Source: Xanthomonas boreopolis
GTDB lineage: Bacteria > Pseudomonadota > Gammaproteobacteria > Xanthomonadales > Xanthomonadaceae
Assembly: GCA_014654535.1 (NCBI GenBank)
Contig: BNBA01000004.1
Location: 1 to 52,803, forward strand
Reading direction: 5' to 3'
DNA: 52,803 bases
Below the pieces are notes generated by a model that did no database searches, had not been told where the DNA came from, and saw only the letters and a program-made list of their open reading frames with translations. The first letter of the stretch is position 1, and every line of letters starts with the position of its first letter. Below are positions 1-8,721 of the stretch, one piece after another. A program made the translations under genes and the position numbers.

Positions 1-126
1 GTGGATGCTCGAGTACAACGAGGAGCGTCCCCACGATTCGCTCGGCGATCTGACCCCGGCCGAGTACCGCCAACGCGTCGCCGGAAGTTCTGCTTTTGAA
101 ATGCCTGCTTGACGGGGAAGCTTACG
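1..126 (+). mobile_element. IS3-family insertion sequence, right end (transposase C-terminus)
   Basis: The frame beginning at base 2 is open from the window edge and stops at 110-112. Its 36 residues carry the C-terminal signature of IS3-family OrfB (rve-type DDE) transposases: YNEERPHDSLGDLTPAEYR, then a short tail ending SAFEMPA. The catalytic DDE residues lie outside the window. The right terminus of the element must fall between the stop codon and about base 126, because sequence homologous to an MFS transporter starts at about 127. No inverted repeat or target duplication can be confirmed with only one end present. Confidence 0.85.
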
Positions 127-1350
127 GGTTTCGCGGCGATCCACATGAACCAGGACGTGGGCCTGTCCCCGGCGGTCTTCGGCATCGGGGCCGGCCTGTT
201 CTTCGTCGGCTACTTTCTCTTCGAGGTGCCCTCCAACCTGGCGCTGAATCGGTTCGGCGCGCGCATCTGGATCGCCAGGGTCATGATCACCTGGGGCATC
301 CTGTCGGCGGCGATGGTGTTCGTGCAGGGCACGACGAGCTTCTACGTGCTGCGCTTCCTGCTCGGCGTGGCCGAGGCCGGCTTCTTTCCGGGCATCATCC
401 TCTACCTGAGTTTCTGGTTCCCGGCCCGGCGGCGCGCCGCCATGACCGCGCTGTTCATGGCGGCGGCTCCGATCTCGGTGGCCCTCGGCTCCCCGCTTTC
501 CGGCGCGCTGCTGGAGATGGAGGGATACTTCGGCCTGCACGGCTGGCAGTGGATGTTCCTGATCGAAGCCGTGCCTGCGGTGATCCTGGGTGTCGTGGTG
601 CTGTTCTACCTGACCGACAAGCCCGAGAAGGCGACCTGGCTGGCGGACGACGAGCGCGCCTGGCTGACCCGGGCGATGGAAGAGGAACGCGCGGCGAAGG
701 CGAGCGCCGGCGCCAGCCACAGCATCTGGAAGGGACTCAGCGACCCGCGCGTGCTGGCATTGTCGCTGGTCTACTTCGGCACTTCCGCCGGGCTCTACAC
801 GCTGGGCATCTGGGCGCCGCAGATGATCCACTCGATGGGCCTGAGCACCTTCCATATCGGCCTGTTGAACGCGATTCCCGCCGTGCTGGCCGTGGTCGCC
901 ATGTTCCTGTGGGCCAGGCATTCGGACCGGGCCGGCGAACGCCCGTGGCATGTGGTGATCGCCTGCCTCGTCGCCGCCCTGGGCCTGTACGTGGCGGGCT
1001 TCGCCGCCGGTCTTCTGGCCGTGGTCGCGGCGCTGGCGCTGGTCAACATGGGCGTGAGCGCATCCAAGCCGCCGCTGTGGAGCATGCCCACGCTGTTCCT
1101 GTCGGGATCGGCCGCCGCGACCGGCATCGCCACCATCAACTCGATCGGCAACCTGGGCGGTTTCGTCGGCCCCTCGGTGATCGGCTACATCCTTGAGAAG
1201 ACCGGAAGCTATCGGTGGGGCTTGATCTTCGTAGGTTCCCTGCTGGTTGTTTCGGCGCTGGTCACGCACCTGCTGAGCCGCAGCCAGCAGCGCAAGAAGA
1301 ACTCAGGGCTGTCCGCCAAGAGGGACATGCGGACGCAACTGGCCAAGTAG
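109..1350 (+). pseudogene. MFS transporter (ACS/phthalate-permease type), 5' end removed at an IS boundary
   Basis: An open frame of about 413 codons matches anion:cation symporter MFS proteins that carry organic acids or sugar acids. Recognisable segments are GFAAIHMNQDVGLSPAVFG, the FEVPSN loop after the second helix, RFLLGVAEAGFFPG and WFPARRRA. Intact family members begin about 30-40 residues earlier with a first membrane helix ending in an AYLDRxNxG motif. Here that part is replaced by IS3 sequence, and the only upstream start is a TTG overlapping the transposase stop. Eleven of twelve helices seem to remain. Function is doubtful without helix 1. It is followed by an OprD porin and lies near a GntR remnant, so it probably came from an organic-acid uptake cluster. 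Confidence 0.8.
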
Positions 1351-1447
1351 CGAATGGGGCGCCGGGCGTGCGCGGCCAGCGCGCACGCCCGGCACGATCC
1401 GAGGGCCGGTCCGGACTCGATTCTCGTGTGACGGCGGAGGGGCCGAC

Positions 1448-2722
1448 ATGACGCACAACGCATGGGTGCCGGGTGCGCTCGGTATGGTATTGCTTGCCAT
1501 TTCGATGCCATCGCCCGCGGCGACGCAGGGGGCCGATACGGGCCTGCTGCAGGGCGCGACGGTGGATCTCACCGGGCTGAACTACTACTACAACCGCGAC
1601 TTCCGCAGCGGCGTCGGCCAGGGCAAGCGCGAGGAATGGGCGCAGGGCTTCATCCTGGATGCGCGCAGCGGCTGGACACCCGGGCCGATCGGCTTTGGCG
1701 TGGACCTGATGGGGCTGGCCGACGTCAAGCTCGACGGCGTATCTTCCGAGGAGGGAACCGGCATTCTCCCGACCGACGCGAACGGCGCCCGCAACGAACT
1801 GACGCGCCTTGGCATCACCGGCAAGGCCAGAGCAGGCGAGTCGGTGCTCAGGATCGGCACCCTGATCCCGAACGAGCCGATCATCAAGGCCAGCACCAGC
1901 CGCATGCTGCCGCAGACCTTCCAGGGCGGGATACTGGAGTCCAAGGACATCCCGGGCCTGGACGTCTACGTCGCGCGCTACACCAGCAGCTGGTACCGCG
2001 ACGGCGTGGGCAACCAGCCGCTGACGCTGACCAACAAGAACCGGCGCTTTTCCGGAACGCCGGACAGCGATCATTTCGACATGCTCAGCGCGCAGTACCA
2101 ACTGGGCAAGCAACTGGTCCTACGCTATCAGACCGGCGAACTCGATCAGATCTACCGCCAGCAGGTGCTGAACCTGACCCACAAGATCGGGCTGGGAGCT
2201 GGCGTGCTACGTACGGAAGTGCGCTACTTCAAGACGGACGACGTCGACCAGGCGCGGGCCGGGCGCATCGACAGCACCATGCTCAACGCCCTGGTCGGCT
2301 ATACCCTGGGCGGCCACGAGCTGAGCGCCGGCCTGCAGAACCTGAGCGGGCGCACCGCGATGCCATGGCTGGGCGGCACCGACGGCAATGTCTTCAACTG
2401 GACCTTCATCAACGATTTCCTGGAGAACCGTCAGCACAGCTGGCAGGCGCGCTACGCGCTCGATGGCGACAAGCTCGGGTTGAAGGGCTGGAAATTCATG
2501 GCGCGCTACATCCACGCCGATCACGCCGACCCGGCCACGGTCAGCTACGAGGGCCGCGAGTGGGAGCGCGACTTCCAGCTCGACTACCAGTTCCAGTCCG
2601 AGGGGCTGAAGCATTTCAGCGTGCGCTGGATCAACGGCACCTTCCGCTCCAACTTCCAGCGCGACGCCGATGAGAACCGCATCATTTTGCAGTACAAGGT
2701 CGCGCTATACGATCCGGACTAG
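1448..2722 (+). CDS. OprD-family outer-membrane porin
   Basis: A 424-residue protein with an N-terminal signal peptide (cleavage likely after SPAAT or nearby) and OprD-family hallmarks: LNYYYNRDFRSG near the N-terminus, EWAQGFILDARSG, TPGPIGFGVDLMGL, then a beta-barrel. OprD porins are substrate-specific monomeric channels for basic amino acids or small carboxylates. The start is supported by GGAGG seven bases upstream. It lies about 100 bp behind the truncated MFS gene in the same direction. Such pairs usually import one organic acid, with the porin in the outer membrane and the MFS carrier in the inner membrane. The gene itself looks intact. Substrate cannot be read from sequence. Confidence 0.88.
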   Translation: MTHNAWVPGALGMVLLAISMPSPAATQGADTGLLQGATVDLTGLNYYYNRDFRSGVGQGKREEWAQGFILDARSGWTPGPIGFGVDLMGLADVKLDGVSSEEGTGILPTDANGARNELTRLGITGKARAGESVLRIGTLIPNEPIIKASTSRMLPQTFQGGILESKDIPGLDVYVARYTSSWYRDGVGNQPLTLTNKNRRFSGTPDSDHFDMLSAQYQLGKQLVLRYQTGELDQIYRQQVLNLTHKIGLGAGVLRTEVRYFKTDDVDQARAGRIDSTMLNALVGYTLGGHELSAGLQNLSGRTAMPWLGGTDGNVFNWTFINDFLENRQHSWQARYALDGDKLGLKGWKFMARYIHADHADPATVSYEGREWERDFQLDYQFQSEGLKHFSVRWINGTFRSNFQRDADENRIILQYKVALYDPD

Positions 2723-2728
2723 GGCGGG

Positions 2729-3110
2729 TTATCTACCGACGAGTGCTTCCTTGGCTGCAGCCCGCCCGGCTTTCCGGGAGGGCGTCTCCGCCGCGGCGGA
2801 GCGGGAAGGCTTCCGGTCGGTACCGAACTGCGGATGCAGCGCCAGCAGGGTGTCGGTAGTCTTCTGAAGATGGCTCTGAAGCAGTGCGCAGGCGAGGTCG
2901 GCATCGCGGGCCAGGGTGGCTTCCGCGATCGCCCGGTGTTCATCCTCGAGCGCGCGGTCATGCGCCGGTAGCGCTCGACCAGCATGAAAAGCTGCGCGCG
3001 CAAGTGCAGTCGCCAGTGGCTCTCGCAGGCGGACACGAGCGCGTCATGGAAGGCGTTGTGCAGCTCGCGCCAGACCGGCTGCCGATCTTCTCGGGTGCGT
3101 GCAGCAGCAG
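2729..3110 (-). pseudogene. GntR/FadR-type regulator remnant (C-terminal FCD domain), frameshifted
   Basis: Read leftward, one frame gives VWRELHNAFHDALVSACES and AQLFMLVERYRRM, typical of the FCD effector-binding domain of GntR regulators. A second frame continues with EDEHRAIAEATLARD and CALLQSHLQKTTDTLLAL, the domain's final helices, and stops at 2729-2731. The switch at about 2965 shows a frameshift. The winged-helix DNA-binding half is missing entirely: the sequence upstream is a ParA fragment. It probably once regulated the adjacent MFS/porin pair and is now non-functional. Confidence 0.75.
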
Positions 3111-3313
3111 GTGTTCAGCTGCCCCTTGTCGTCGTTGGACAGCACCACGTCGAGCCGTGCGATGCGGGTGTGTGAGAGCAGCTTGTCCGGGGCGCGTTCG
3201 TTGAACGCGAGCAGTTCGTAGACGCCGGCCGGGGCCTGGTGCGCGAGCGGGTAGTAGCTCGACAGCGTCGGCTGCACGTCCAGGTCGATCAGCAGCACGC
3301 GCAGGCCGGCGCG
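3110..3313 (-). pseudogene. ParA fragment of an integrative element, internal piece only
   Basis: A 68-residue stretch reads RAGLRVLLIDLDVQPTLSSY, then VYELLAFNE and LDVVLSNDDKGQLNT. This matches the ParA-type ATPase carried by ICEclc/pKLC102-like elements, covering the Walker A' aspartate region and following helices. The P-loop before it is missing, being replaced by integrase sequence. After GQLNT the expected LLLHAP reappears one frame over, consistent with a single-base deletion. It cannot encode a working protein and serves as a marker of a lost integrative element. Confidence 0.75.
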
Positions 3314-3326
3314 AGATGCGGGGCTG

Positions 3327-3467
3327 CTTGCCGTTGATGCGGTAGCGGAAGTGCCAGTACCTCTGTGCATCAGGCATGACCCAGAGGAACAGTCCGCCAC
3401 CATCGGGCAGACCGTAGGGCTTGGCCCGGGGGCGGGCAGCTTGGACTTTAAGTGCGGTGAGGGGCAT
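3327..3467 (-). pseudogene. Tyrosine (P4-type) integrase remnant, N-terminal arm-binding domain
   Basis: The first 47 codons read MPLTALKVQAARPRAKPYGL, then DGGGLFLWVMPD and YWHFRYRINGK. This is the DUF4102 arm-type DNA-binding domain at the N-terminus of P4-like integrases. Immediately after the YRINGK motif the reading changes to ParA sequence, so the catalytic domain is absent. The start lies about 165 bp from the 3' end of a tRNA-Leu and the gene points away from it, the usual geometry for an integrase beside its tRNA attachment site. Confidence 0.8.
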
Positions 3468-3564
3468 GGTGAGTACATCTCCGAACTCGAAGTTCGACTG
3501 TACTCATAAAATGCACTCGTTTGCAGGCGACTTCCGGCGGAGGTGCGTGGCGGTCGCTGGAACG

Positions 3565-3590
3565 AAAAAACCCGCTTTCGCGGGTTTTTT
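3565..3590 (-). terminator. Rho-independent terminator behind tRNA-Leu
   Basis: Stem CCCGC (3571-3575) pairs with GCGGG (3580-3584) around a TTTC loop. A run of six A precedes it and six T follow, so it can work in both directions. It lies about 40 bp past the 3' end of the minus-strand tRNA-Leu and would also stop rightward transcription out of the remnant island. Confidence 0.85.
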
Positions 3591-3632
3591 CAGTGACTTA
3601 CAGACTTCCTTGGAAGTCCCTAGAGCCGGATG

Positions 3633-3717
<85 letters not shown>

Positions 3718-3731
3718 GACTCAGGAGGGGA

Positions 3732-3760
3732 ATTTTGGCCTGGGCGAGAACGCGTGTCAA
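3732..3760 (-). promoter_or_regulatory. Sigma-70 promoter of tRNA-Leu copy 1
   Basis: Reading leftward, -35 TTGACA (3755-3760), a 17-bp spacer and -10 CAAAAT (3732-3737) end 14 bp before the tRNA 5' end. Confidence 0.75.
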
Positions 3761-3848
3761 GCATTCCGAATCCGATGGCGGGTATTCCTTGTCCCGCACG
3801 CGCTCGGCTGGACACAATCGGCGCCACGTACCGGGAGGAGGGTGGCAG

Positions 3849-5363
3849 ATGGCGTACTGGAAACGGGGAGCGCAGGGCGCGCGCGCGATGATGTTCGCGC
3901 TGCTGGCGGGGCTGGGCCTGTCGGCGGGCGCGCTGGCGGCCGACGACTTGCCGGTCTCGGCGGTGCCGGCCGACCGGTTGGGCGAGGCGTGGTGGGCGCA
4001 GCGCCACCAGCACGTGCTCGAACAGGTGCGTGCGCACCCGGATGCGCCGTTGCTGCTGATCGGCGATTCGATCACTCACAACTACGAGAAGGGCGATCCG
4101 CCGGACGAGGATTTCCTGCCGACCTGGAACGCCTTCTACGGTGCGCGCGGCGCGCTCAACCTGGGGTTCAGCGGCGACGGCACGCAGCATGTGCTGTGGC
4201 GGCTCGATCACGGCGAAGTCGATGGCCTGCGTCCCAAGGTGGCCGTGGTACTGATCGGCACCAACAACACCGGTTGGCTCGAGCAGAGCGCCGAGCAGGC
4301 CCAGCTCGGCATCGATGCGGTGGTGGCCAGGCTGGAGCAGAAACTGCCGCAGACGCACATCCTGTTGCTCGGGCTGCTGCCCAGCGACCTGTCGGCCGAG
4401 AAGATCCGCGCCGATGCCGAGGTCAATCGCTACCTGGCCGAGCGCTATGGCGACAACCCGCGGGTGACCTACCTGGACATCGGCTCGGTGTTCATGCGCG
4501 ATGGCCGCCTCGACACCACGCGCTTCTACGACACCCGCTTCGATCCGCCGGCCGGCGCGCTGCATCCCGACACGCGCGGGCAGCGGATGATGGCCGAGGC
4601 GATCGAGCCGACCCTGGCGCGCCTGCTCGGCGAGCCGCCGCGCGTGCCGATGGCGCAACTGGGCACGTCGTTCAACACGTCGCTGATCCCCGTGCCGCGG
4701 CTGGAACAGGATTCGTACGACTGGTTCGCCCGCCACCACGGCGCCCTGGCCGCCGCGCGCACGCTCGACCCGGAGGTCGTGATGATCGGCGACTCGATCA
4801 CCCACTTCTGGTCCGGCACGCCGCGCGGCGTGCGCGCGAGCGGGCCGGAATCGTGGCGCTGGCTGTATGGCGATAGGCGCGTGCTGAACCTCGGCTTCGG
4901 CTGGGACCGCACCCAGAACGTGCTCTGGCGGATCCGCCAGGGCGAACTGGACGGATTGGACCCGGAGTGGGTCGTCATCAATATCGGGACCAACAATCTC
5001 GCCGGCACCGAGCAGGCGCGCACCAGCACCCCGGCCGAGGTCGCCGAAGGCGTGCAGGCGGTGGTGGCGCAGGTCCGGCAGCGGCTGCCCAAGGCGCGGA
5101 TCGTGCTGATGGCGATCTTCCCGCGCGGGCGCCACGCCGGCGATGCGCTGCGTGCGCCGATCGCCGAGACCAACCGCCTGCTCGCCGCGCATTTCGCCGG
5201 CGACCCGTCGGTGCGCTGGCTCGACATCGGCGCGCGCTTCCTCGACAAGGACGGCACGCTGCCGGAATCGCTGTTCCCGGACACGACGCACCCGAACGAG
5301 GCCGGCTACCGGATCTGGGCGCAGGCGCTGCGCGAGGCGGGCATCGGCGCCCCGGCCCGTTGA
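3849..5363 (+). CDS. Exported protein with two tandem SGNH/GDSL hydrolase domains
   Basis: A 504-residue protein. The start is chosen for GGAGGAGGG upstream and a signal peptide ending ALA at residue 30, predicting periplasmic location. Domain 1 (about 65-265) has IGDSITH (Ser74), NLGFSGDG and IGTNN (137-140). Domain 2 (about 305-500) has IGDSITH (Ser316), NLGFGWDRTQNVLW, IGTNN and DTTHPN (Asp478, His481). This matches the PAF-acetylhydrolase-like branch of SGNH esterases, which deacylate lipids, glycans or cell-wall polymers. Domain 1 keeps the His (239) but has Gly236 where domain 2 has the catalytic Asp, so it may be impaired or structural. The gene sits between two identical tRNA-Leu genes on the other strand. 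Substrate unknown. Confidence 0.85.
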   Translation: MAYWKRGAQGARAMMFALLAGLGLSAGALAADDLPVSAVPADRLGEAWWAQRHQHVLEQVRAHPDAPLLLIGDSITHNYEKGDPPDEDFLPTWNAFYGARGALNLGFSGDGTQHVLWRLDHGEVDGLRPKVAVVLIGTNNTGWLEQSAEQAQLGIDAVVARLEQKLPQTHILLLGLLPSDLSAEKIRADAEVNRYLAERYGDNPRVTYLDIGSVFMRDGRLDTTRFYDTRFDPPAGALHPDTRGQRMMAEAIEPTLARLLGEPPRVPMAQLGTSFNTSLIPVPRLEQDSYDWFARHHGALAAARTLDPEVVMIGDSITHFWSGTPRGVRASGPESWRWLYGDRRVLNLGFGWDRTQNVLWRIRQGELDGLDPEWVVINIGTNNLAGTEQARTSTPAEVAEGVQAVVAQVRQRLPKARIVLMAIFPRGRHAGDALRAPIAETNRLLAAHFAGDPSVRWLDIGARFLDKDGTLPESLFPDTTHPNEAGYRIWAQALREAGIGAPAR

Positions 5364-5379
5364 GCCGGGCGCGCCAACG

Positions 5380-5406
5380 AAAAAACCCGCCGCGAGGCGG
5401 GTTTCT
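5380..5406 (-). terminator. Bidirectional terminator between the SGNH gene and tRNA-Leu copy 2
   Basis: CCCGCC (5386-5391) pairs with GGCGGG (5396-5401) around GCGA, flanked by six A on the left and TTTCTT on the right. It lies 16 bp past the SGNH stop and just beyond the tRNA 3' end, so it serves both converging genes. Confidence 0.85.
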
Positions 5407-5413
5407 TGGATCC

Positions 5414-5498
<85 letters not shown>

Positions 5499-5511
5499 AG
5501 GTGGGCCGCGA

Positions 5512-5540
5512 ATTCTGGAGGTGAACGCGGTGTCTGTCAA
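5512..5540 (-). promoter_or_regulatory. Sigma-70 promoter of tRNA-Leu copy 2
   Basis: Leftward -35 TTGACA (5535-5540), 17-bp spacer, -10 CAGAAT (5512-5517), ending 13 bp before the tRNA. The layout matches that of copy 1 although the spacers differ. Confidence 0.75.
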
Positions 5541-5582
5541 TGCCTGCCGGCATGACGGTACGCATGCAGGCGCGCGGTTACC

Positions 5583-8078
5583 ATGGCGCCGATGAAGAAG
5601 AAAACGCCAAGCGCCGGCAAGGCGCCCCGCAAGCACGCGACGAAGCAGGCCGCGTCCCCGAAACCGCATGGCAAGGCCGGCAAGCGCGCATTGCCGGCCT
5701 GGATGCCGGAGTCGCTCACCGCCCCCGCGCCGAAGGCCGCGAAGCCGGGCAAGGCGGCGGCCGCCGGCAAGCCGCGGGCCGGCAAGTCGCCCGGCGAGGC
5801 GCCCAAACCGCGCAAGCCGCTCGGCCCGCCCCCGCAGGCCGGCGGCTTCCACGACCCGCACGCGGCGCGCGAGGCCGAACGCTATGCCGAGCCGATCGCC
5901 AGCCGCGAGGCGATCCTGGAATTCCTGGAAGCCTGCGAGGGACCGCAGACCGCGGAGGAAATCGCCGAACGGCTCGGGCTGCAGGCGCGCATCGAGGTGC
6001 TCGGCCGCCGGCTCGGGGCGATGGTGCGCGACGGGCAACTGGTGCAGAACCGTCGCGGCGGCTTCGCGCCGGTGCGGCATACCAACCTGATCGCCGGCAC
6101 GGTGATCGCGAACCCGGACGGGTTCGGCTTCCTCAAGCCCGACGAAGGCGGCGACGACCTGTTCCTGCCGCCGTTCGAGATGCGCAAGGTGATGCACGGC
6201 GACCGCGCGCTCGCCAACGTCACCGGCATCGACCGGCGCGGCCGCCGCGAGGGCGCGATCGCGCGCGTGCTGGAACGGCGCATGACCCGGCTGATCGGCC
6301 GGTTCTTCTACGAACTGGGCATCGCCTACGTCGAGCCGGACGACAAGCGCGTGCAGCGCAACGTGCAGGTGCCGCCCGACGGCACCGGCGGGGCGAGGGA
6401 GGGGCAACTGGTGGTGTGCGAACTGGTCGCGCCGCCGGACGGCCGGCGCCCCGCGATCGGCCGGATCGTCGCCGTGCTCGGCGACAAGCTGACGCCGTCG
6501 CTGCTGGTCGAGACCGCGATCCACGGCCACAACCTGCCCTACGAATTCCCGAAGGAAGTGCTGGACGAGGCCGCGGCGGTGCCGCTGGCGGTCGAGCCGG
6601 AGATGGTCGGCAAGCGCGTGGACCTGCGCCGCACGCCCCTGGTGACCATCGACGGCGAGGACGCCAAGGACTTCGACGACGCGGTGTACTGCGAGCCGAA
6701 CAAGGACGGGTTCCGGCTGGTGGTGGCGATCGCCGACGTGTCCCACTACGTGCGGCCGGGGACGCCGCTGGACGACGAGGCGCAAAAGCGCGCCACCTCG
6801 GTGTACTTCCCGGGCTTCGTGGTGCCGATGCTGCCGGAGACGCTGTCCAACGGCATCTGCTCGCTGAACCCCAAGGTCGACCGGATGTGCTTCGTCTGCG
6901 ACATGCAGGTGGACCGCAAGGGCGAAGTGACCGGTTCGCGCTTCTACGAGGCGGTGATGAACTCGCACGCACGCCTGACCTACACGCAGGTCTGGAAGGC
7001 GGTGGGCGAGGACGACGCCGAGGCGAAGGCGGCGATAGGCCCGCTGCTGCCGCAGGTGCAGCGGTTGCACCAGCTCTACCAGGTGCTGGCCAAGGCGCGC
7101 GCGCGGCGCGGCGCGATCGAGTTCGAGTCCTCGGAAGTGCGCTTCGTGCTCGACAATCGCGGCGAGGTCGCCCAGGCCGGGATGCTGGTGCGCAACGACG
7201 CGCACAAGCTGATCGAGGAATGCATGATCGCCGCCAACGTCGAGGCGGCGAAGTACCTGCTGGGCGCGCACATCCCGGCGCCGTACCGCATCCACGAGCG
7301 GCCGCCGGAGCACAAGTACGAGGACCTGCTGGAGTTCCTCAAGGAGTTCAAGCTGAGCCTGCCGCCATGGGGCAAGGTCAAGCCCGGCGACTACACCAAG
7401 CTGCTGAAGAAGGTGCGCGAGCGCCCGGATGCGGCGCTGCTGGAGTCGGTGCTGCTGCGCAGCCAGAGCCTGGCGGTGTACTCGCCGGACAACAGCGGCC
7501 ACTTCGGCCTGGCGCTGGAGGCGTACGCGCACTTCACCTCGCCGATCCGCCGCTACCCGGACCTGCTGGTGCACCGCGCGATCAAGTACGGGCTGACCGG
7601 CGGCCGCCCGGACAAGTACCTGTACACGCCGCGCGAGATGGCGGCGCTGGCGCTGCAATGCTCCGAGCGCGAGCGCCGCGCCGACGAGGCCGAGCGCGAG
7701 GTCGACGAGCGCTACCGCGCGGCGTGGATGGAGAAGCACGTCGGCGGCCGCTTCGACGGCGTGATCAGCGGCGTGACCAGTTTCGGCCTGTTCGTGGAAC
7801 TGGACGAGTCGAAGGTCAACGGCCTGGTGCACGTCACCCAGCTGCCGCAGGACTATTACCACTTCGACGCGGTGCGCAAGACGCTGACCGGCGAGCGCCG
7901 CGGCATGGAGTACCGGCTCGGCGACCGGGTACGCGTGCTGGTGCTGAAGGCCAGCATGGAGGAGCGCAAGATCGACTTCCGGCTGGTGGAGCGGCTGGAC
8001 CAGCCGGAGGCCGAAGACGACCTGCCGCCGCTGCCGCCGCGCGGCAAGCCTGCCAAGCGGACCAAGCAGAAATACTGA
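5583..8078 (+). CDS. rnr: Ribonuclease R (3'-5' exoribonuclease)
   Basis: An 831-residue RNase II/R family enzyme that degrades structured RNA, including rRNA fragments and stable mRNA hairpins, in the cytoplasm. Order: a Lys/Ala/Pro-rich N-terminal tail (1-90), a winged-helix domain (about 105-165), cold-shock domains, the RNB catalytic core with DGEDAKDFDDAVY (about 355-367) carrying the metal-binding aspartates, and an S1 domain (about 720-805, FDGVISGVTSFGLFVEL). The C-terminus keeps a short basic tail. The basic N-terminal extension is longer than in E. coli RNase R, where the main basic tail is C-terminal. No strong ribosome site precedes the ATG. The next gene starts 10 bp after the stop, suggesting cotranscription. 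Confidence 0.95.
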   Translation: MAPMKKKTPSAGKAPRKHATKQAASPKPHGKAGKRALPAWMPESLTAPAPKAAKPGKAAAAGKPRAGKSPGEAPKPRKPLGPPPQAGGFHDPHAAREAERYAEPIASREAILEFLEACEGPQTAEEIAERLGLQARIEVLGRRLGAMVRDGQLVQNRRGGFAPVRHTNLIAGTVIANPDGFGFLKPDEGGDDLFLPPFEMRKVMHGDRALANVTGIDRRGRREGAIARVLERRMTRLIGRFFYELGIAYVEPDDKRVQRNVQVPPDGTGGAREGQLVVCELVAPPDGRRPAIGRIVAVLGDKLTPSLLVETAIHGHNLPYEFPKEVLDEAAAVPLAVEPEMVGKRVDLRRTPLVTIDGEDAKDFDDAVYCEPNKDGFRLVVAIADVSHYVRPGTPLDDEAQKRATSVYFPGFVVPMLPETLSNGICSLNPKVDRMCFVCDMQVDRKGEVTGSRFYEAVMNSHARLTYTQVWKAVGEDDAEAKAAIGPLLPQVQRLHQLYQVLAKARARRGAIEFESSEVRFVLDNRGEVAQAGMLVRNDAHKLIEECMIAANVEAAKYLLGAHIPAPYRIHERPPEHKYEDLLEFLKEFKLSLPPWGKVKPGDYTKLLKKVRERPDAALLESVLLRSQSLAVYSPDNSGHFGLALEAYAHFTSPIRRYPDLLVHRAIKYGLTGGRPDKYLYTPREMAALALQCSERERRADEAEREVDERYRAAWMEKHVGGRFDGVISGVTSFGLFVELDESKVNGLVHVTQLPQDYYHFDAVRKTLTGERRGMEYRLGDRVRVLVLKASMEERKIDFRLVERLDQPEAEDDLPPLPPRGKPAKRTKQKY

Positions 8079-8088
8079 GAGGGCGACC

Positions 8089-8553
8089 ATGACGGACGAA
8101 TACAGCGGCGGATGCCAGTGCGGAGCGGTGCGTTTCCACGCGCGCGGCACGCTGGACCATGCCTCGATCTGCCATTGCCGGATGTGCCAGAAGGCGTTCG
8201 GCGCCTACTACGCGCCGCTGGTGTCGGTGCGCGGCGCGGAATTCGCCTGGACGCGCGGGGAGCCGAAGCGCTTCGCCTCCTCGAACCTGGTCAAGCGCGG
8301 CTTCTGCGCCGAATGCGGCACGCCGCTGACCTACGAGGCGCCGGACGGCATGGCGATCGCGGCCGGCGCGTTCGACCAGCCGGAACGGCTGCCGCCGACG
8401 CTGCAGTACGGCCTGGAAGCCAAGCTGCCGTTCGTCGATACCCTGCATGCGCTGCCCGGCACGCGCACCGAGCAGGACGTGGAGGCGACGGAGTTCCTGG
8501 CGCGGCTCGTGTCGAACCAGCATCCGGACCACGACACCCAGCGCTGGCCTTGA
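8089..8553 (+). CDS. GFA/CENP-V fold zinc protein
   Basis: A 154-residue protein of the glutathione-dependent formaldehyde-activating enzyme (GFA) family. Zinc ligands appear in order: GGCQCGAVRF, CHCRMCQ and FCAECGTPL. Members bind structural zinc, and a few react with glutathione adducts, but most have no proven reaction. It follows rnr with a 10-bp gap and GAGAGGG as ribosome site, so it probably shares its mRNA. The function here should be left open. Confidence 0.85.
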   Translation: MTDEYSGGCQCGAVRFHARGTLDHASICHCRMCQKAFGAYYAPLVSVRGAEFAWTRGEPKRFASSNLVKRGFCAECGTPLTYEAPDGMAIAAGAFDQPERLPPTLQYGLEAKLPFVDTLHALPGTRTEQDVEATEFLARLVSNQHPDHDTQRWP

Positions 8554-8571
8554 TGAGTTGGAGCATTATTC

Positions 8572-8637
8572 GTGGGAGGGACTTCAGTCCCGACAGGGGT
8601 TGTCTTCCAAAAGCGTCGGGACTGAAGTCCCTCCCAC
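8572..8637. repeat. REP-like inverted repeat, variant type
   Basis: Two perfect 23-base arms (8572-8594 and 8615-8637) enclose a 20-base loop. The arm begins GTGGGAGGGACTTCAG, a variant of the GTGGGAGCGACTTCAG arm used elsewhere in the window; the change is matched by a complementary change within the arm (CAGTCCC instead of CAGTCGC), so the short inner palindrome is kept. It lies between the GFA gene and rlmB. Confidence 0.9.
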
Positions 8638-8721
8638 AATGAAGACCCCTTCCTGAGGTGGAGCATGGCGGCGATGGCCGCCAGCGCCTACCATGCCCGC
8701 TTTCTTTTCCAGTAGCCCGCC

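Noticed and set aside
113-126. IS3 right inverted repeat
   Set aside because: The terminus must lie here, but with no left end or target duplication in the window the repeat cannot be identified.
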